64,000 nt of DNA from CALGFI01 sp963786805 (GTDB lineage: Bacteria; Actinomycetota; UBA4738; HRBIN12). Below, piece after piece: positions 17,981 through 27,700 of the stretch (its first letter is position 1; each line of letters begins with the position of its first letter). Under the pieces are notes generated by a model. The model was not told where the DNA came from. It searched no databases and saw only the letters and a program-made list of their open reading frames with translations. The stretch spans positions 62,001-126,000 of the forward strand of contig CAWBAK010000004.1 of assembly GCA_963786805.1 (NCBI GenBank), written 5' to 3'. Position numbers and translations under genes: made by a program.

Positions 17981-18987
17981 ATGACGGGGCAGCGCTACGC
18001 GACCGTGGTCGGCTTGGGTTCGGTCCTGCCGGAGCGGGTCGTGACGAACGCCGAGTTCGAGAAGCTCGTCGACACGAGCGACGAGTGGATCCGCGAGCGC
18101 ACGGGGATCCGCGAGCGCCACATCGCCGCGCCGGGCGAGACCACCTCCGATCTCGCGGTCGAGGCCGCGCGGAACGCCCTCGATGCCGCCGGGATCGCTC
18201 CCGAGCAGCTCGACCTGATCGTGTGCGCCACCCTGACATCCGGACACGCCGATCCCCTCCGCGGCCGTATGGGTGCAGCGCAAGCTCGGCATCGGCGCGC
18301 CGGCCTTCGACGTGAACGCCGCGTGCGCGGGCTTCTCGTACGCGCTCTCCACGGGGACGGCGTTCATCGAGTCGGGACAGGCCGAGACGGTCCTGGTGAT
18401 CGGCGCGGAGGTCCTCTCGAGCGTGATGGACTACACGGACCGCACGCACGTGCATCCTGTTCGGCGACGGCGCGGGCGCGGTCGTGCTTCGCCCCTCGGA
18501 GTCGCCGGGCGTCCTCGGGTCGGTGCTCGGCGCCGACGGGCGCGCGGCGGAGATCTTGATCATCCCGGCGGGCGGCTCCGCCCGGCCGGCCTCGCACGAG
18601 ACCGTGGATGCCAGGGACCACGCGATCCGGATGCCGAACGGCCGCGAGGTCTTCAAACGCGCGGTCGTCGAGATGACGAACGCCTGCCGCGAGCTCCTGG
18701 AGAAGTCGGGGTACACGCCCGAGGACGTCGACGTCCTGATCCCCCACCAGGCGAACGCCCGGATCCTGATCGCGGTGGCCGAGCGGCTCGGGGTCCCGCT
18801 CGAGAAGGCCGTCGTGGACGTCGAAACCGTCGGCAACACCTCGGCGGCGTCGATCCCGATCGCCCTGGACCGCGCCTGGCGGGCGGGACGGGTCAAGGTG
18901 GGCGACCTCGTCCTCCTGACGTCGTTCGGAGCAGGACTCGCGTGGGGCGCGAACCTCATCCGGTGGACGGGACCGGCCTCGCCGTGA
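17981..18987 (+). CDS. fabH: Beta-ketoacyl-ACP synthase III (two frame breaks)
   Basis: It starts ATG 17981 after a strong AGGAGG. Read through, it breaks twice: an extra C in CCCC at about 18254-18257 (restoring PSAAVWVQRKLGIG) and an extra base at about 18445 (restoring DRTTCILFGDGAGAVVL). The corrected product is 334 residues with DTSDEWIRERTGIRERHIA, active-site Cys in VNAACAGFSYAL, His in LIPHQANARI and Asn in VGNTSAASIP. It condenses acetyl-CoA with malonyl-ACP to start fatty acids. All catalytic residues are intact across the breaks, so sequence error is far likelier than decay. Confidence 0.9.
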
Positions 18988-19730
18988 GCGACGAGGTCTC
19001 GAAGGTCGCCGTCGTCACGGGTGGTTCCCGTGGCATCGGCAGAGCCTGCGCCGAGGCGCTCGGCGCGGCCGGATGGCGGGTCGCCGTCGCCTATCGCACG
19101 AGCGACACCGACGCGAAGGAGACGCTCGACGCGATCGAACGCGCGGGCGGCAAGGGAACCATCGTTCGCATCGACACGCTCGACGAGTCATCGGTGAGCG
19201 ATGGGTTCAAGGAGGTCTCCGCGGCGCTCGGCCCGGTGACCGGGCTCGTGAACAACGCCGGCTACTCCAAGGACGGGCTGCTCATCACCTACCCCACGGA
19301 GCAGTTCGTGCGGACGATGGACACGAACGTGCGCGGCGCCTTCTACTGCACCCGGGCCGCGCTCCGCGGGATGCTCCGGGCACGGTGGGGCCGGATCGTG
19401 AACATGTCCTCGGCGGTCGCGATCCACGGGAACGCGGGCCAGACGGCCTACGCGGCGTCCAAGTCTGCCCTCGTCGGCATCACGAAGTCGCTGGCCCGCG
19501 AGGTCGGTGCGAAGGGCATCACCGTCAACGCCGTCTGCCCGGGACTCCTCGACACCGACATGACGTCGCACCTCAACGACGAGGCCCGCGCGTACTACCT
19601 CGACCAGACGCCCCTCGGGCGTGCCGCCACGCTCGAAGAGGTGGCGAACGTCGTCCGCTTCCTCATGTCCGAGGAGGCGTCCTACGTGAACGGCGCGGTC
19701 GTGCCGATCGACGGCGGGCTCACCGCGTAG
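18984..19730 (+). CDS. fabG: 3-oxoacyl-ACP reductase
   Basis: This 248-residue short-chain dehydrogenase has GTG start 18984 overlapping the fabH stop (GTGA). The NADPH site is VVTGGSRGIGRA, NNAG follows, and the catalytic Ser-Tyr-Lys are in IVNMSSAVAIHGNAGQTAYA followed by ASK. It reduces beta-ketoacyl-ACP in the elongation cycle. Its position between fabH and acpP supports FabG over other SDRs. Confidence 0.93.
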   Translation: MSDEVSKVAVVTGGSRGIGRACAEALGAAGWRVAVAYRTSDTDAKETLDAIERAGGKGTIVRIDTLDESSVSDGFKEVSAALGPVTGLVNNAGYSKDGLLITYPTEQFVRTMDTNVRGAFYCTRAALRGMLRARWGRIVNMSSAVAIHGNAGQTAYAASKSALVGITKSLAREVGAKGITVNAVCPGLLDTDMTSHLNDEARAYYLDQTPLGRAATLEEVANVVRFLMSEEASYVNGAVVPIDGGLTA

Positions 19731-19799
19731 CCGAGTTCGAGCCGAGCCCCGTAGCATGGGCCGGCATCCGACAAAGGGAAGGAACGGAGGACCGCAACG

Positions 19800-20048
19800 A
19801 TGGACAAGGCAGAGATCGAGACGAGGGTCCGGAAGGTCCTCGCGGAGCAGCTCGCGGTGGACGAGGCGCAGGTCGTGCCCGACGCCCGGTTCGCCGAGGA
19901 CCTGAACGCCGACTCGCTCGACCTCGTCGAGGCCGTGCTCGCCCTCGAGGAGGAATGGAACATCGACATCCCCGAGGAGGAGATGGAGGGCGTGAAGACC
20001 GTCGGCCAGGCGGTCGCTCTCGTGGAGCAGAAGCTCGGGGCGTCCTAG
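19800..20048 (+). CDS. acpP: Acyl carrier protein
   Basis: This is an acidic 82-residue protein with the phosphopantetheine attachment serine in LNADSLDLVEAVLALEEE. A GGAGG ribosome-binding site sits about 10 nt upstream of ATG 19800. It carries the growing acyl chain between the enzymes encoded on either side. Confidence 0.96.
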   Translation: MDKAEIETRVRKVLAEQLAVDEAQVVPDARFAEDLNADSLDLVEAVLALEEEWNIDIPEEEMEGVKTVGQAVALVEQKLGAS

Positions 20049-20052
20049 CTCG

Positions 20053-21298
20053 ATGGCCGAGCGCAACACCGAACGGGTCGTCGTCACCGGGATCGGCCCG
20101 GTCACTCCGATCGGCACCGGGGTCGAGGAGTTCTGGACCGGCCTCGTCTCCGGGCGCAACGGCATCGGACCGATCCAGCGCTTCGAGACCGACGACCTTC
20201 CCGTGAAGCTCTCCGGTGACGTCCGCGACTTCGAGCCATCCCGTTGGATGGACGCGAAGGAGATCCGCCGGACCGACCGGTTCGTCCACTACGCGATCGC
20301 CTCCGCCAAGCTGGCGTGGGAGGACTCCGGCAAGCCCGAGGTCCCTTCGGAGCGCGCCGGGATCGTCTTCGCGACCGGGATCGGCGGGATCGAGATGGCT
20401 CCTCAACCAGCACAAGGTCCTGCTCGAGAAGGGGCCGAACCGGGTCTCGCCGTTCATGGTCCCCGCGCTGATGGCGAACGCGGCGGCCGGTCACATCGCG
20501 ATGCTCTTCGGATTCACCGGGCCGAACTTCTGCACGGTGTCCGCCTGCGCATCGGGGGCTCACGCCGTCGGCGAGGGCTACCGGATGATCCGCGACGGCC
20601 TCGTCGATCTCGCGCTCGTCGGCGGGTCGGAGTCCGCGACCCTGCCGCTGACGGTGGCCGCGTTCTCGCAGATGACGGCGCTCACGAAGAACCCCGATCC
20701 CGAGACGGCGTCGCGGCCCTTCGACGCCCATCGCGACGGGTTCGTGCTCTCCGAGGGCGCGTGCACGCTGATCCTGGAGCCGGAATCTCGCGCCAGGGAT
20801 CGCGGCGCGACGATCTACGGCGAGGTCGCCGGCTACGGCGCGTCCGACGACGCGTTCCACATCACCGCACCCGATCCCAAGGGCACGGGCGCCGCGATCG
20901 CGATCCGGCGCGCGCTCGAGGACGCCGGCGAGGAACCGTCGGCGGTCCAGTACGTGAACGCCCACGGCACCTCGACGCAGCTGAACGACGCCGGCGAGAC
21001 CGCCGCGCTCAAGGCGGCGCTCGGCGACGAGGTCGCCCACCGCGTAGCGGTGTCGTCCACGAAGTCGATGACGGGCCACATGCTCGGCGCGGCCGGAGCC
21101 GTCGAGGCCGCCGCCTCGATCTTGGCGATCCAGCGCGGCACGATCCCGCCCACGATCCACTACGAGACGCCCGATCCCGACTGTGACCTCGACTACGTCC
21201 CGAACGAGGCTCGCAAGGCCGACCTCACGTTCGCGATCAGCAACTCGTTCGGATTCGGCGGCCAGAACGCCGTCGTCGCCTTCCGGAAGGCGACGTAG
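20053..21298 (+). CDS. fabF: Beta-ketoacyl-ACP synthase II (frame break near 20397)
   Basis: It starts ATG 20053, four bases after acpP. The frame slips by one at about 20397, between GIVFATGIGGIEM and LLNQHKVLLEKGPNRV; removing one base gives 414 residues. The catalytic triad is visible: Cys in TVSACASGAHAVG, His in VNAHGTSTQLND, His in STKSMTGHMLGAAGAVEAAA. It condenses malonyl-ACP with acyl-ACP. It is last in the fab operon. Confidence 0.92.
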
Positions 21299-21331
21299 CG
21301 CCTCTCACCCCGGGCGTGCGAGACTTCGACC

Positions 21332-21712
21332 GTGAGCGCATCGGTCACCTGTCCCGTCTGCGGGAGCGCCAACCCTCCGGACTCCCGGTTCTGCTCTCGG
21401 TGCGGGACGCAGCTCGACCGGATCGTCGGTGGCGTGGCCCCGACACCCGTCGCGGCACCCGCTGCGACGCCTGCCGCGACACCCGCCGCCACACCGGCGG
21501 CGGCGCCCTCGGGCATGCCTTCGCTTCCCCCTCCGCCTGGCGAGCCGGTGACGATCACCCATCGCGGGAACCGGTTCGCCGTCGGCTACGGCGAGACGTT
21601 CTACGGGGTGTGGAACCTGAGTGGCGGTGCCCCTCTGCAGCGGTTCGAACGGACCGATGGCGGGTGGCAGCAGGCGTGGGCGCGGTTCCAGGAGCTCGAA
21701 GCGGGCGGCTGA
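21332..21712 (+). CDS. Zinc-ribbon protein with uncharacterised GYG-GIW domain, paralogue 1
   Basis: This 126-residue protein starts at GTG 21332. It has an N-terminal zinc ribbon (CPVCGSANPPDSRFCSRCG, residues about 7-25), an Ala/Pro/Thr repeat linker (about 35-70) and a compact C-terminal domain: GNRFAVGYGETFYGVWN, PLQRFERTDGGWQQAWARF. The same C-terminal domain ends the protein at 60042-60596. I do not recognise the domain. It lies 34 bp after fabF and converges on a serine hydrolase gene. Confidence 0.75.
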   Translation: MSASVTCPVCGSANPPDSRFCSRCGTQLDRIVGGVAPTPVAAPAATPAATPAATPAAAPSGMPSLPPPPGEPVTITHRGNRFAVGYGETFYGVWNLSGGAPLQRFERTDGGWQQAWARFQELEAGG

Positions 21713-21715
21713 GCG

Positions 21716-23332
21716 CTACGGCGTGAACGTCCGGTACATCGGCGCGCAGTCGTAGACCGCCCTCGTGGCACGGCCGTCGATGACGGTGTCGAACCGGATC
21801 CGGTCGGGCGACCACGGCTCGCCGACCCGGAACGAGCCATCGGGTAGGGCTCGGAGCGGCCGCTCGTGGTACCGCAGCTCGTCGTGGGCGGGATCCTGCA
21901 GCCACGGCTCGCCGTCCCGGAGGAACACACGGATGTGGGACGCCCACGGGTCGTGACTCCGGTAATGCCCGACGAGTGCCCTCCACTCGTCGCCCTCTCG
22001 AGCCGGCGCGCCCCGCTTCGCGCGGCCGTCCGCCTCGTAGCGGTCGGGACCGTGATGCGCGACCTCGGCCCGGCCGTCCTCACCCATCTCGAACCGCAGG
22101 ACGAACCGGTCGAGCTTCCGGTCGTCGATCAGGAAGCTTCCGGGATCGTCGGCGTCGAAGGGGATGAGCCGGGTGCTCCGACCGCCGATGTCGGCGGTGA
22201 GCCGGTCTCCGCTCGGCGTGACCTCGATCGAGCCCGCCGGCCCGTGGAACTCGCCCGCGTACCGCTCGGCGTCGGCCACGGTCGCCGGATCGGGCAGCGG
22301 CGGCACCTCGGGAAGCGCTCCACCCTCGGCAGCGGCGGCGAGCGTGTCGAGCGCGAACCTCGCGAGGCCGATCCGGGGGCCGAAGCCATTCGTGAGGATC
22401 GCGACGCCGGATCCCGTCGCGGGATCGCAGTTCGCGTGCGCCGCGTAGCCGACCGTGCTTCCGGAGTGACCGAGCAGCCGGCCGTCGGTCCAGCGGAGCC
22501 CGTACCCGTACCGCTCGCCGGTGTCCTCGTCGACGGTCATCGGGCTCGACATCAACGAGAAGCTCGTCGGATCCACGACTCCCCGGCCTTCGTTCAGCAG
22601 GAGACGGACGTACCCCGCGAGCTCGTCGGCGGTCGCGCAGATCGTGCCGTCCGCGGTGCCGCTCTCGATCCACGGCGACGCTGCGAGGCCATGGGCCGGC
22701 TGCCACGGCCGGTCGTCGAACGTTGCGCCGTAACCGACGACGAGGCTCGGCCGCACGTCGTTCGTGATCACCGGCGAGGAAGCCTGCATCCCGACCGGCG
22801 TCATGACACGCTCGTGGACGGTCTCGTACCAGGGACGACCGGTCAGCCGCTCGAGCACGAGGCCGAGCGCCTTATAGCCCGCGTTCGAATACCAGAACCG
22901 CTCGCCCGGCGCGTACCCCGGCTCGAGCTCGCGCAGCGACCACACCTCGTGCGTCGCCTCCGTCGTGAAATCCATCCCTTGGATCAGCCCGCTCGTGTGA
23001 CTGAGCAGGTGGTGCACGGTGATCGGCGGGTACGGCGAGGCGATCTCGAGCCACGGCAGGTACTCGGTCACCGGAGCGTCGAGGTCGAGCCGCCCCGCCT
23101 CGCGCTCCTGCAGGAGCGCCATCGCCGTGAAGCCCTTGCCGATCGAGCCGATCTGGAAGCGATGGTGCGGCTCGACGGGACTCCGAGCGTCCGCGTTCGC
23201 GAAGCCGTGGCAGATCACGGCGAGGGTGCGCTCGCGATCGGTCAGCGCGACCTGGACGCCCGGGGCGACGAGCTCGTCCATCCGCCGGTCGAGGAACTCG
23301 CGAACGCGCGCGACGACCGCCGGGACGTCCAT
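21716..23332 (-). CDS. Serine hydrolase, beta-lactamase/class C PBP family
   Basis: The frame is open far upstream, but the ATG at 23332, 6 bp after the ndk stop, gives a 538-residue protein with a proper domain start. Active-site motifs are GSIGKGF (SxxK), WYSNAGY (YxN) and LLGHSGSTVGY (HxG). About 170 C-terminal residues form a beta-rich extension seen in D-aminopeptidase/esterase-type members. No obvious signal peptide. The substrate could be a D-amino peptide, ester or beta-lactam and cannot be chosen from sequence. Confidence 0.83.
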   Translation of the reverse strand: MDVPAVVARVREFLDRRMDELVAPGVQVALTDRERTLAVICHGFANADARSPVEPHHRFQIGSIGKGFTAMALLQEREAGRLDLDAPVTEYLPWLEIASPYPPITVHHLLSHTSGLIQGMDFTTEATHEVWSLRELEPGYAPGERFWYSNAGYKALGLVLERLTGRPWYETVHERVMTPVGMQASSPVITNDVRPSLVVGYGATFDDRPWQPAHGLAASPWIESGTADGTICATADELAGYVRLLLNEGRGVVDPTSFSLMSSPMTVDEDTGERYGYGLRWTDGRLLGHSGSTVGYAAHANCDPATGSGVAILTNGFGPRIGLARFALDTLAAAAEGGALPEVPPLPDPATVADAERYAGEFHGPAGSIEVTPSGDRLTADIGGRSTRLIPFDADDPGSFLIDDRKLDRFVLRFEMGEDGRAEVAHHGPDRYEADGRAKRGAPAREGDEWRALVGHYRSHDPWASHIRVFLRDGEPWLQDPAHDELRYHERPLRALPDGSFRVGEPWSPDRIRFDTVIDGRATRAVYDCAPMYRTFTP

Positions 23333-23337
23333 CGCGC

Positions 23338-23742
23338 TCAGGTGAAGAAGAGTTTGAGCTCGCGCTCGGCCGACTCCGGCGAGTCGCTGCCGTGCACGAT
23401 GTTCTCGGTGATCACCAGTCCGAAGTCCCCCCGGATCGTCCCGGGCGGAGCGGTTGACGGATCCGTCGGCCCCATCAGCGTGCGCCAGACGTCGATCGCG
23501 TTCTCGCCCTCGAGACGCGCGACGAGGACGGGGCCGGACGTGATGAACTCGACGAGCTCGCCGAAGAACGGCTTCTCGCGATGCTCGCCGTAGTGCTCCT
23601 CGGCGAGCGGGCGGTCGATCGTCATCATCCGCATGTCGGCGATCCGCAACCCCTTGGTCTCGGCGCGCCGCAGGACCTCGCCGACGAGGCCGCGGCGAAC
23701 GCCGTCCGGCTTCACGACGAGCAGTGTCGATTCGACCGCCAT
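23338..23742 (-). CDS. ndk: Nucleoside diphosphate kinase
   Basis: This 134-residue enzyme balances NTP pools by phosphate exchange through a phosphohistidine. The active-site His is in ENIVHGSDSPESAERE, and the N-terminus STLLVVKPDGVRRGLVGEV is typical. Its start overlaps the folC stop by one base. The valS-folC-ndk order is conserved in actinobacteria. Confidence 0.96.
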   Translation of the reverse strand: MAVESTLLVVKPDGVRRGLVGEVLRRAETKGLRIADMRMMTIDRPLAEEHYGEHREKPFFGELVEFITSGPVLVARLEGENAIDVWRTLMGPTDPSTAPPGTIRGDFGLVITENIVHGSDSPESAERELKLFFT

Positions 23743-25088
23743 CAGACGTCCTCCTCATCGAGGTGCCGCAGGTCCGAACCCAACCCGTCGGATCCGCCGC
23801 TGCGTTGCTGCACGCCCAGCGTCCGGCGCGCGGCCGCGACAGTGTACAGAGAGCCGGTCACCAGGATGAGGTCGCCGTCGTCCGCTGCCTCGCGCGCCGC
23901 GGCGAGTGCATCCTCGACGCTTCCGAAGGTCTGCGTCGGGATGCCGTGGAGCGCCAGCGCGCGCGCGACCTCCTCGGCCGGACGGGCTCGAACGCTCGTG
24001 GTCGTCGCCGCGTAGCCGACGTCCGCGAGCGGCGCCAGCTGCTCGACGATCCCGTCCAGATCCTTGTTCGAGAACACCGCGAGGACGAGGTGCAACCGGA
24101 TCCAGGTGAACGACTCGGGCAGGGCGGTGGCGAGCGCCCTGGCCGCGCCCGGGTTGTGGGCGCCGTCGAGCAGGATGAGGGGCCGGCGCGCGGCGACCTC
24201 GAGGCGTCCCGGCGACGTGGCGCCCGCGAGCGCGTCACGGACGGCATCGGCCTCGAGCGCGTGCTCGAGCAACGTCTCGACCGCCACGATGGCGGCCGCC
24301 GCGTTCCGGGCGGCGAACTCGCCGAAGAGCGGTAGGAGCAGGTCCTCGTACGTCGCGTGGATGCCGCGCACGGTGAGCGACTGGCCGCCGACGGCCGGCG
24401 CGCGGATCTCGAGACCCCAATCCCGGTCTTCGAGCAGCATTCGCGCTCCGACCTCCTCGCACCGCGCCTCGATCACGGCGAGAGCCTCCCGCGGCTGCTC
24501 GCGGACGACGGCGACCGCTCCCGCCTTGATGATCCCGGCCTTCTCCTTCGCGACCTCGGCGTGCGTGGCACCCAGTTCCGGATGGTCGAGCGCGATCGGA
24601 CACAGCACGGCGACCTGGCCCGCGACGAGGTTCGTCGCGTCCCACGTCCCTCCCATGCCGACCTCGAAGACCCCGAGGTCGGCCGGCTTGTCGGCGAACC
24701 ACAGGAACGCGAGCGCGGCGAGCGCTTCGAAGTAGGTGACGGGTCCCACGCGCTCGTCGACCGTGCGCAGATATGGCAGCAGGTGCTCGTACTCCTCGCC
24801 GAACTCCTTCTCCGAGATCGGCTCGTCGCAGAGCTGCAGCCGCTCCCGAACCGTTTCGAGGTGCGGCGAGGTGAACAGACCGGTCGCGAGCCCCTGCGCG
24901 CACGCGATCCGCGCGGTGAGCCGGGCGGTCGTCGTCTTGCCGTTGGTCCCGGTGACGTGGATCGTCGGATACCGCAGCTGAGGATCGTCGAGCAGGTCGG
25001 CCAGCGACCGGATCCGCTCGAGGTCCGGCTTGGGCATGTGCTCGGGCTGGCGCGAGTCCAGCTCGGCGACGGCGTCGGCGAACCGCAC
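23742..25088 (-). CDS. folC: Folylpolyglutamate/dihydrofolate synthase
   Basis: This 448-residue Mur-ligase-family enzyme adds glutamate to folates. It has the ATP loop VTGTNGKTTTARLTARI, the folate-binding region FTSPHLETVRERLQL, FEVGMGGTWDATN, and the C-domain motif LLDGAHNPGAARAL. It sits between valS (4 bp upstream) and ndk (1-bp overlap). The C-terminus carries a short Gly/Ser-rich tail. Confidence 0.94.
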   Translation of the reverse strand: MRFADAVAELDSRQPEHMPKPDLERIRSLADLLDDPQLRYPTIHVTGTNGKTTTARLTARIACAQGLATGLFTSPHLETVRERLQLCDEPISEKEFGEEYEHLLPYLRTVDERVGPVTYFEALAALAFLWFADKPADLGVFEVGMGGTWDATNLVAGQVAVLCPIALDHPELGATHAEVAKEKAGIIKAGAVAVVREQPREALAVIEARCEEVGARMLLEDRDWGLEIRAPAVGGQSLTVRGIHATYEDLLLPLFGEFAARNAAAAIVAVETLLEHALEADAVRDALAGATSPGRLEVAARRPLILLDGAHNPGAARALATALPESFTWIRLHLVLAVFSNKDLDGIVEQLAPLADVGYAATTTSVRARPAEEVARALALHGIPTQTFGSVEDALAAAREAADDGDLILVTGSLYTVAAARRTLGVQQRSGGSDGLGSDLRHLDEEDV

Positions 25089-25091
25089 GGA

Positions 25092-27623
25092 TCAGGCCTG
25101 CGTCGGCAGGAGGACCTCGACCCGCGGCTCTGCGGACTCGACGTACTCGATCGCGGCGACGTTGCCGGCCTCGCGGATGTCCCGCTCGACGTCGCGAAGG
25201 AGCTTCTGCCGCTCCTCGGGCGCGTGGACGATCACGCGCTCGGCCTCGACCCGCAGCGAGAGCTTCGCGAGCGCCTTCGCCTTGCGGACCTCGCCGAGGA
25301 CCCAGGCCGCGGCGTCGTAGACGGCGGGATCTGCGCCCGCGGTCGCCTCGTCGAGCTCGTCGGTCGAGGGCCACGCGGCGCGATGGATCGAGCCCTCCTT
25401 CCACCATGACCAGACCTCCTCGGTCACGTACGGCAGGAAGGGCGCGAACAGACGAAGGAGCGTCGAGAGCGCGAGCCGCAGCGACGCGATCGCCGATCCC
25501 CCGTCGCTGCCGTACGCGCGGCTCTTCACGAGCTCGAGGTAGTCGTCGGTGAAGCCCCAGAAGAAGCGCTCGGTCACCTCGAGCGCGCGCGTGTGCTCGT
25601 AGCCCTCGAGCGCGCGGGTGGCCTCGTCCACCGTCTCGGAGAGCCGTTTCAGCATCGACCGGTCGAGTGGATCGCCGATCTCCCCCTCGCTCCCCTCGAG
25701 CGAGGCCAGGGCGAACCGCGACGCGTTCAGGACCTTGATCGCCAGCCTGCGGCCGACCTTGATCTGCTGCTCGTCGAAGGTGGCGTCGACGCCGAGGCGA
25801 GCGCTCCCCGCCCAGTACCGGACGGCGTCGGCTCCGTGCTTCTCGAAGGTCTCGAGCGGCGTCACGACGTTGCCCTTGGACTTCGACATCTTCTTGCGGT
25901 CCGGGTCCAGGACGAACCCGCTGATGGCCGCGTCGGTCCAGGGAAGCGCGCCGTGCTCCAGGTGCGATTTCAGCACCGTGTAGAAGAGCCAGGTGCGGAT
26001 GATCTCGTGCGCCTGCGGGCGAAGGTCCATCGGGAACACCCGCGAGAAGAGATCGGGGTCGTCCTCCCACCGGCCGACGATCTGCGGCGACATCGACGAC
26101 GTCGCCCACGTGTCCATGACGTCGGGGTCACCCACGAACCCACCGGGCTCGCCCCGCTGCTCGGCCGTGTACCCGGGAGGCGCCTCCTCGAGCGGATCGA
26201 CCGGCAGGGCGGATCCCTCCGGCAGGATCGGGTCGTCGTAGTCGGCCTGGCCGTGCTCGTCCAGGCGGTACCACACGGGGAACGCGACGCCGAAGAACCG
26301 TTGCCGGCTGAGGGCCCAGTCGCTGTTCAGGCCCTCGACCCACGACGTGTAGCGAGCGCCCATGTACGCGGGATGCCAACGGATCTCTTCACCGCGACGC
26401 AGCAGCTCGTCGCGGCGATCGAGCGTCTTCACGAACCACTGGCGGCTCGTGATGATCTCGAGCGGTCGTTCGCCTCGCTCGTAGAACTTCACCGGGTGCC
26501 GCACGGGTTTCGGCTCTCCGATGAGTGCGCCGGCCTCGCGAAGCAGCGCGGAGACGACCTTGCGCGCCTGCTTCGTCCCCTTGCCCGCCAGCTCCGACAT
26601 GGCGGCGTTCGCCTTCTCGGGATCGCGAGAGGGCCAACCCGGCTCGCCGAACCGACCCGGAGCGATCGTCCCGTTCCGGCCGACCACGACCCGCGTGGGA
26701 AGGCCAAGCTCGCGCCACCACGTCACGTCCGCCACGTCGCCGAACGTGCAGACCATCGCGATGCCCGTCCCCTTCTCCGGGTCGGCGAGCTCGTGCGCCA
26801 CGATGGGAACCGGCGCGTCGAACAGCGGCGTGTAGACGGTCGACCCGACGAGGTCGCGGTACCGCTCGTCCGCGGGATTGGTGACGAGCGCGACGCAGGC
26901 GGGGATGAGCTCGGGACGCGACGTCTCGATCTCGACCGTTCCCCCGCCTTCACGCTCGAACGCGATCCGGTGGTACAGGCCCTCCAACTCGCGGTCCTCG
27001 ATCTCGGCCTGCGCGACGGCGGTCTGGAAGTCGACGTCCCAGGTCGTGGGCGCCTCGGCGGTGTACGCCTGCCCGCGCTTCACCAGGCGCACGAACGCCC
27101 GCTGCGAGGCCCGCCGCGCGACCTCGCCGATCGTGGTGTAGGTCTGCGTCCAGTCGACCGAGAGACCGGCCATCCGGAACAGGCGCTCGAAGGTCTTCTC
27201 GTCCTCGACGGTCAGGTGCTCGCAGAGCGCGATGAAGTTGCCGCGCGCGAGGGGGGTCTCCTCCGCCTGCGGTTCGAAGATCGCGGCGTCGAACGTCTCG
27301 TCGAACGGCAGGGAGGGGTCACATCGGACGTGGTAGTAGTGCTGGACCCGGCGTTCGGTCGGCAGGCCGTTGTCGTCCCAGCCCATCGGATAGAAGAGCT
27401 CGAACCCGCGCATCCGGTGGTACCGGGCGACGATGTCCGTGTGCGTGTAGGACATCACGTGCCCGACGTGCAGCGAGCCGCTCGCGGTGGGCGGCGGCGT
27501 GTCGATCGCGAAGATCTGCTCTCGGGTCTTCGAACGGTCGAAGCGGTAGGTTCCGTCGGCTTCCCACCGCTCGTCCCACTTCGCCTCGAGACCGTCGAGA
27601 CTGGGCTTGTCGGGCACGGGCAT
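25092..27623 (-). CDS. valS: Valyl-tRNA synthetase
   Basis: This 843-residue class I synthetase has the HIGH motif as HVGH in TASGSLHVGHVMSYTHTD and the KMSKS loop in DRKKMSKSKGNVVTPLETF. The editing (CP1) domain is present (residues about 200-340). The anticodon-binding domain and a short C-terminal helical arm complete the protein. It heads the leftward valS-folC-ndk-hydrolase run. The 77-bp gap to the rightward cyclase gene carries both promoters and is too short for a T-box. Confidence 0.95.
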   Translation of the reverse strand: MPVPDKPSLDGLEAKWDERWEADGTYRFDRSKTREQIFAIDTPPPTASGSLHVGHVMSYTHTDIVARYHRMRGFELFYPMGWDDNGLPTERRVQHYYHVRCDPSLPFDETFDAAIFEPQAEETPLARGNFIALCEHLTVEDEKTFERLFRMAGLSVDWTQTYTTIGEVARRASQRAFVRLVKRGQAYTAEAPTTWDVDFQTAVAQAEIEDRELEGLYHRIAFEREGGGTVEIETSRPELIPACVALVTNPADERYRDLVGSTVYTPLFDAPVPIVAHELADPEKGTGIAMVCTFGDVADVTWWRELGLPTRVVVGRNGTIAPGRFGEPGWPSRDPEKANAAMSELAGKGTKQARKVVSALLREAGALIGEPKPVRHPVKFYERGERPLEIITSRQWFVKTLDRRDELLRRGEEIRWHPAYMGARYTSWVEGLNSDWALSRQRFFGVAFPVWYRLDEHGQADYDDPILPEGSALPVDPLEEAPPGYTAEQRGEPGGFVGDPDVMDTWATSSMSPQIVGRWEDDPDLFSRVFPMDLRPQAHEIIRTWLFYTVLKSHLEHGALPWTDAAISGFVLDPDRKKMSKSKGNVVTPLETFEKHGADAVRYWAGSARLGVDATFDEQQIKVGRRLAIKVLNASRFALASLEGSEGEIGDPLDRSMLKRLSETVDEATRALEGYEHTRALEVTERFFWGFTDDYLELVKSRAYGSDGGSAIASLRLALSTLLRLFAPFLPYVTEEVWSWWKEGSIHRAAWPSTDELDEATAGADPAVYDAAAWVLGEVRKAKALAKLSLRVEAERVIVHAPEERQKLLRDVERDIREAGNVAAIEYVESAEPRVEVLLPTQA

Positions 27624-27700
27624 GCGCCCGAGTCTACGGGAAGGTCCGCGCCGGTCCTGCGGAATGTCCGCCCGCGCGGGTGGCGCCTACACTCCGCCGG

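Noticed and set aside
17981..18987. fabH as a pseudogene
   Set aside because: All catalytic residues remain, both breaks are single-base, and the gene sits in an intact fab operon; sequence error is simpler.
27624..27700. T-box riboswitch upstream of valS
   Set aside because: The gap is only 77 bp and shared with a divergent gene; no specifier loop or AGGGUGGNACCGCG-like box is present.
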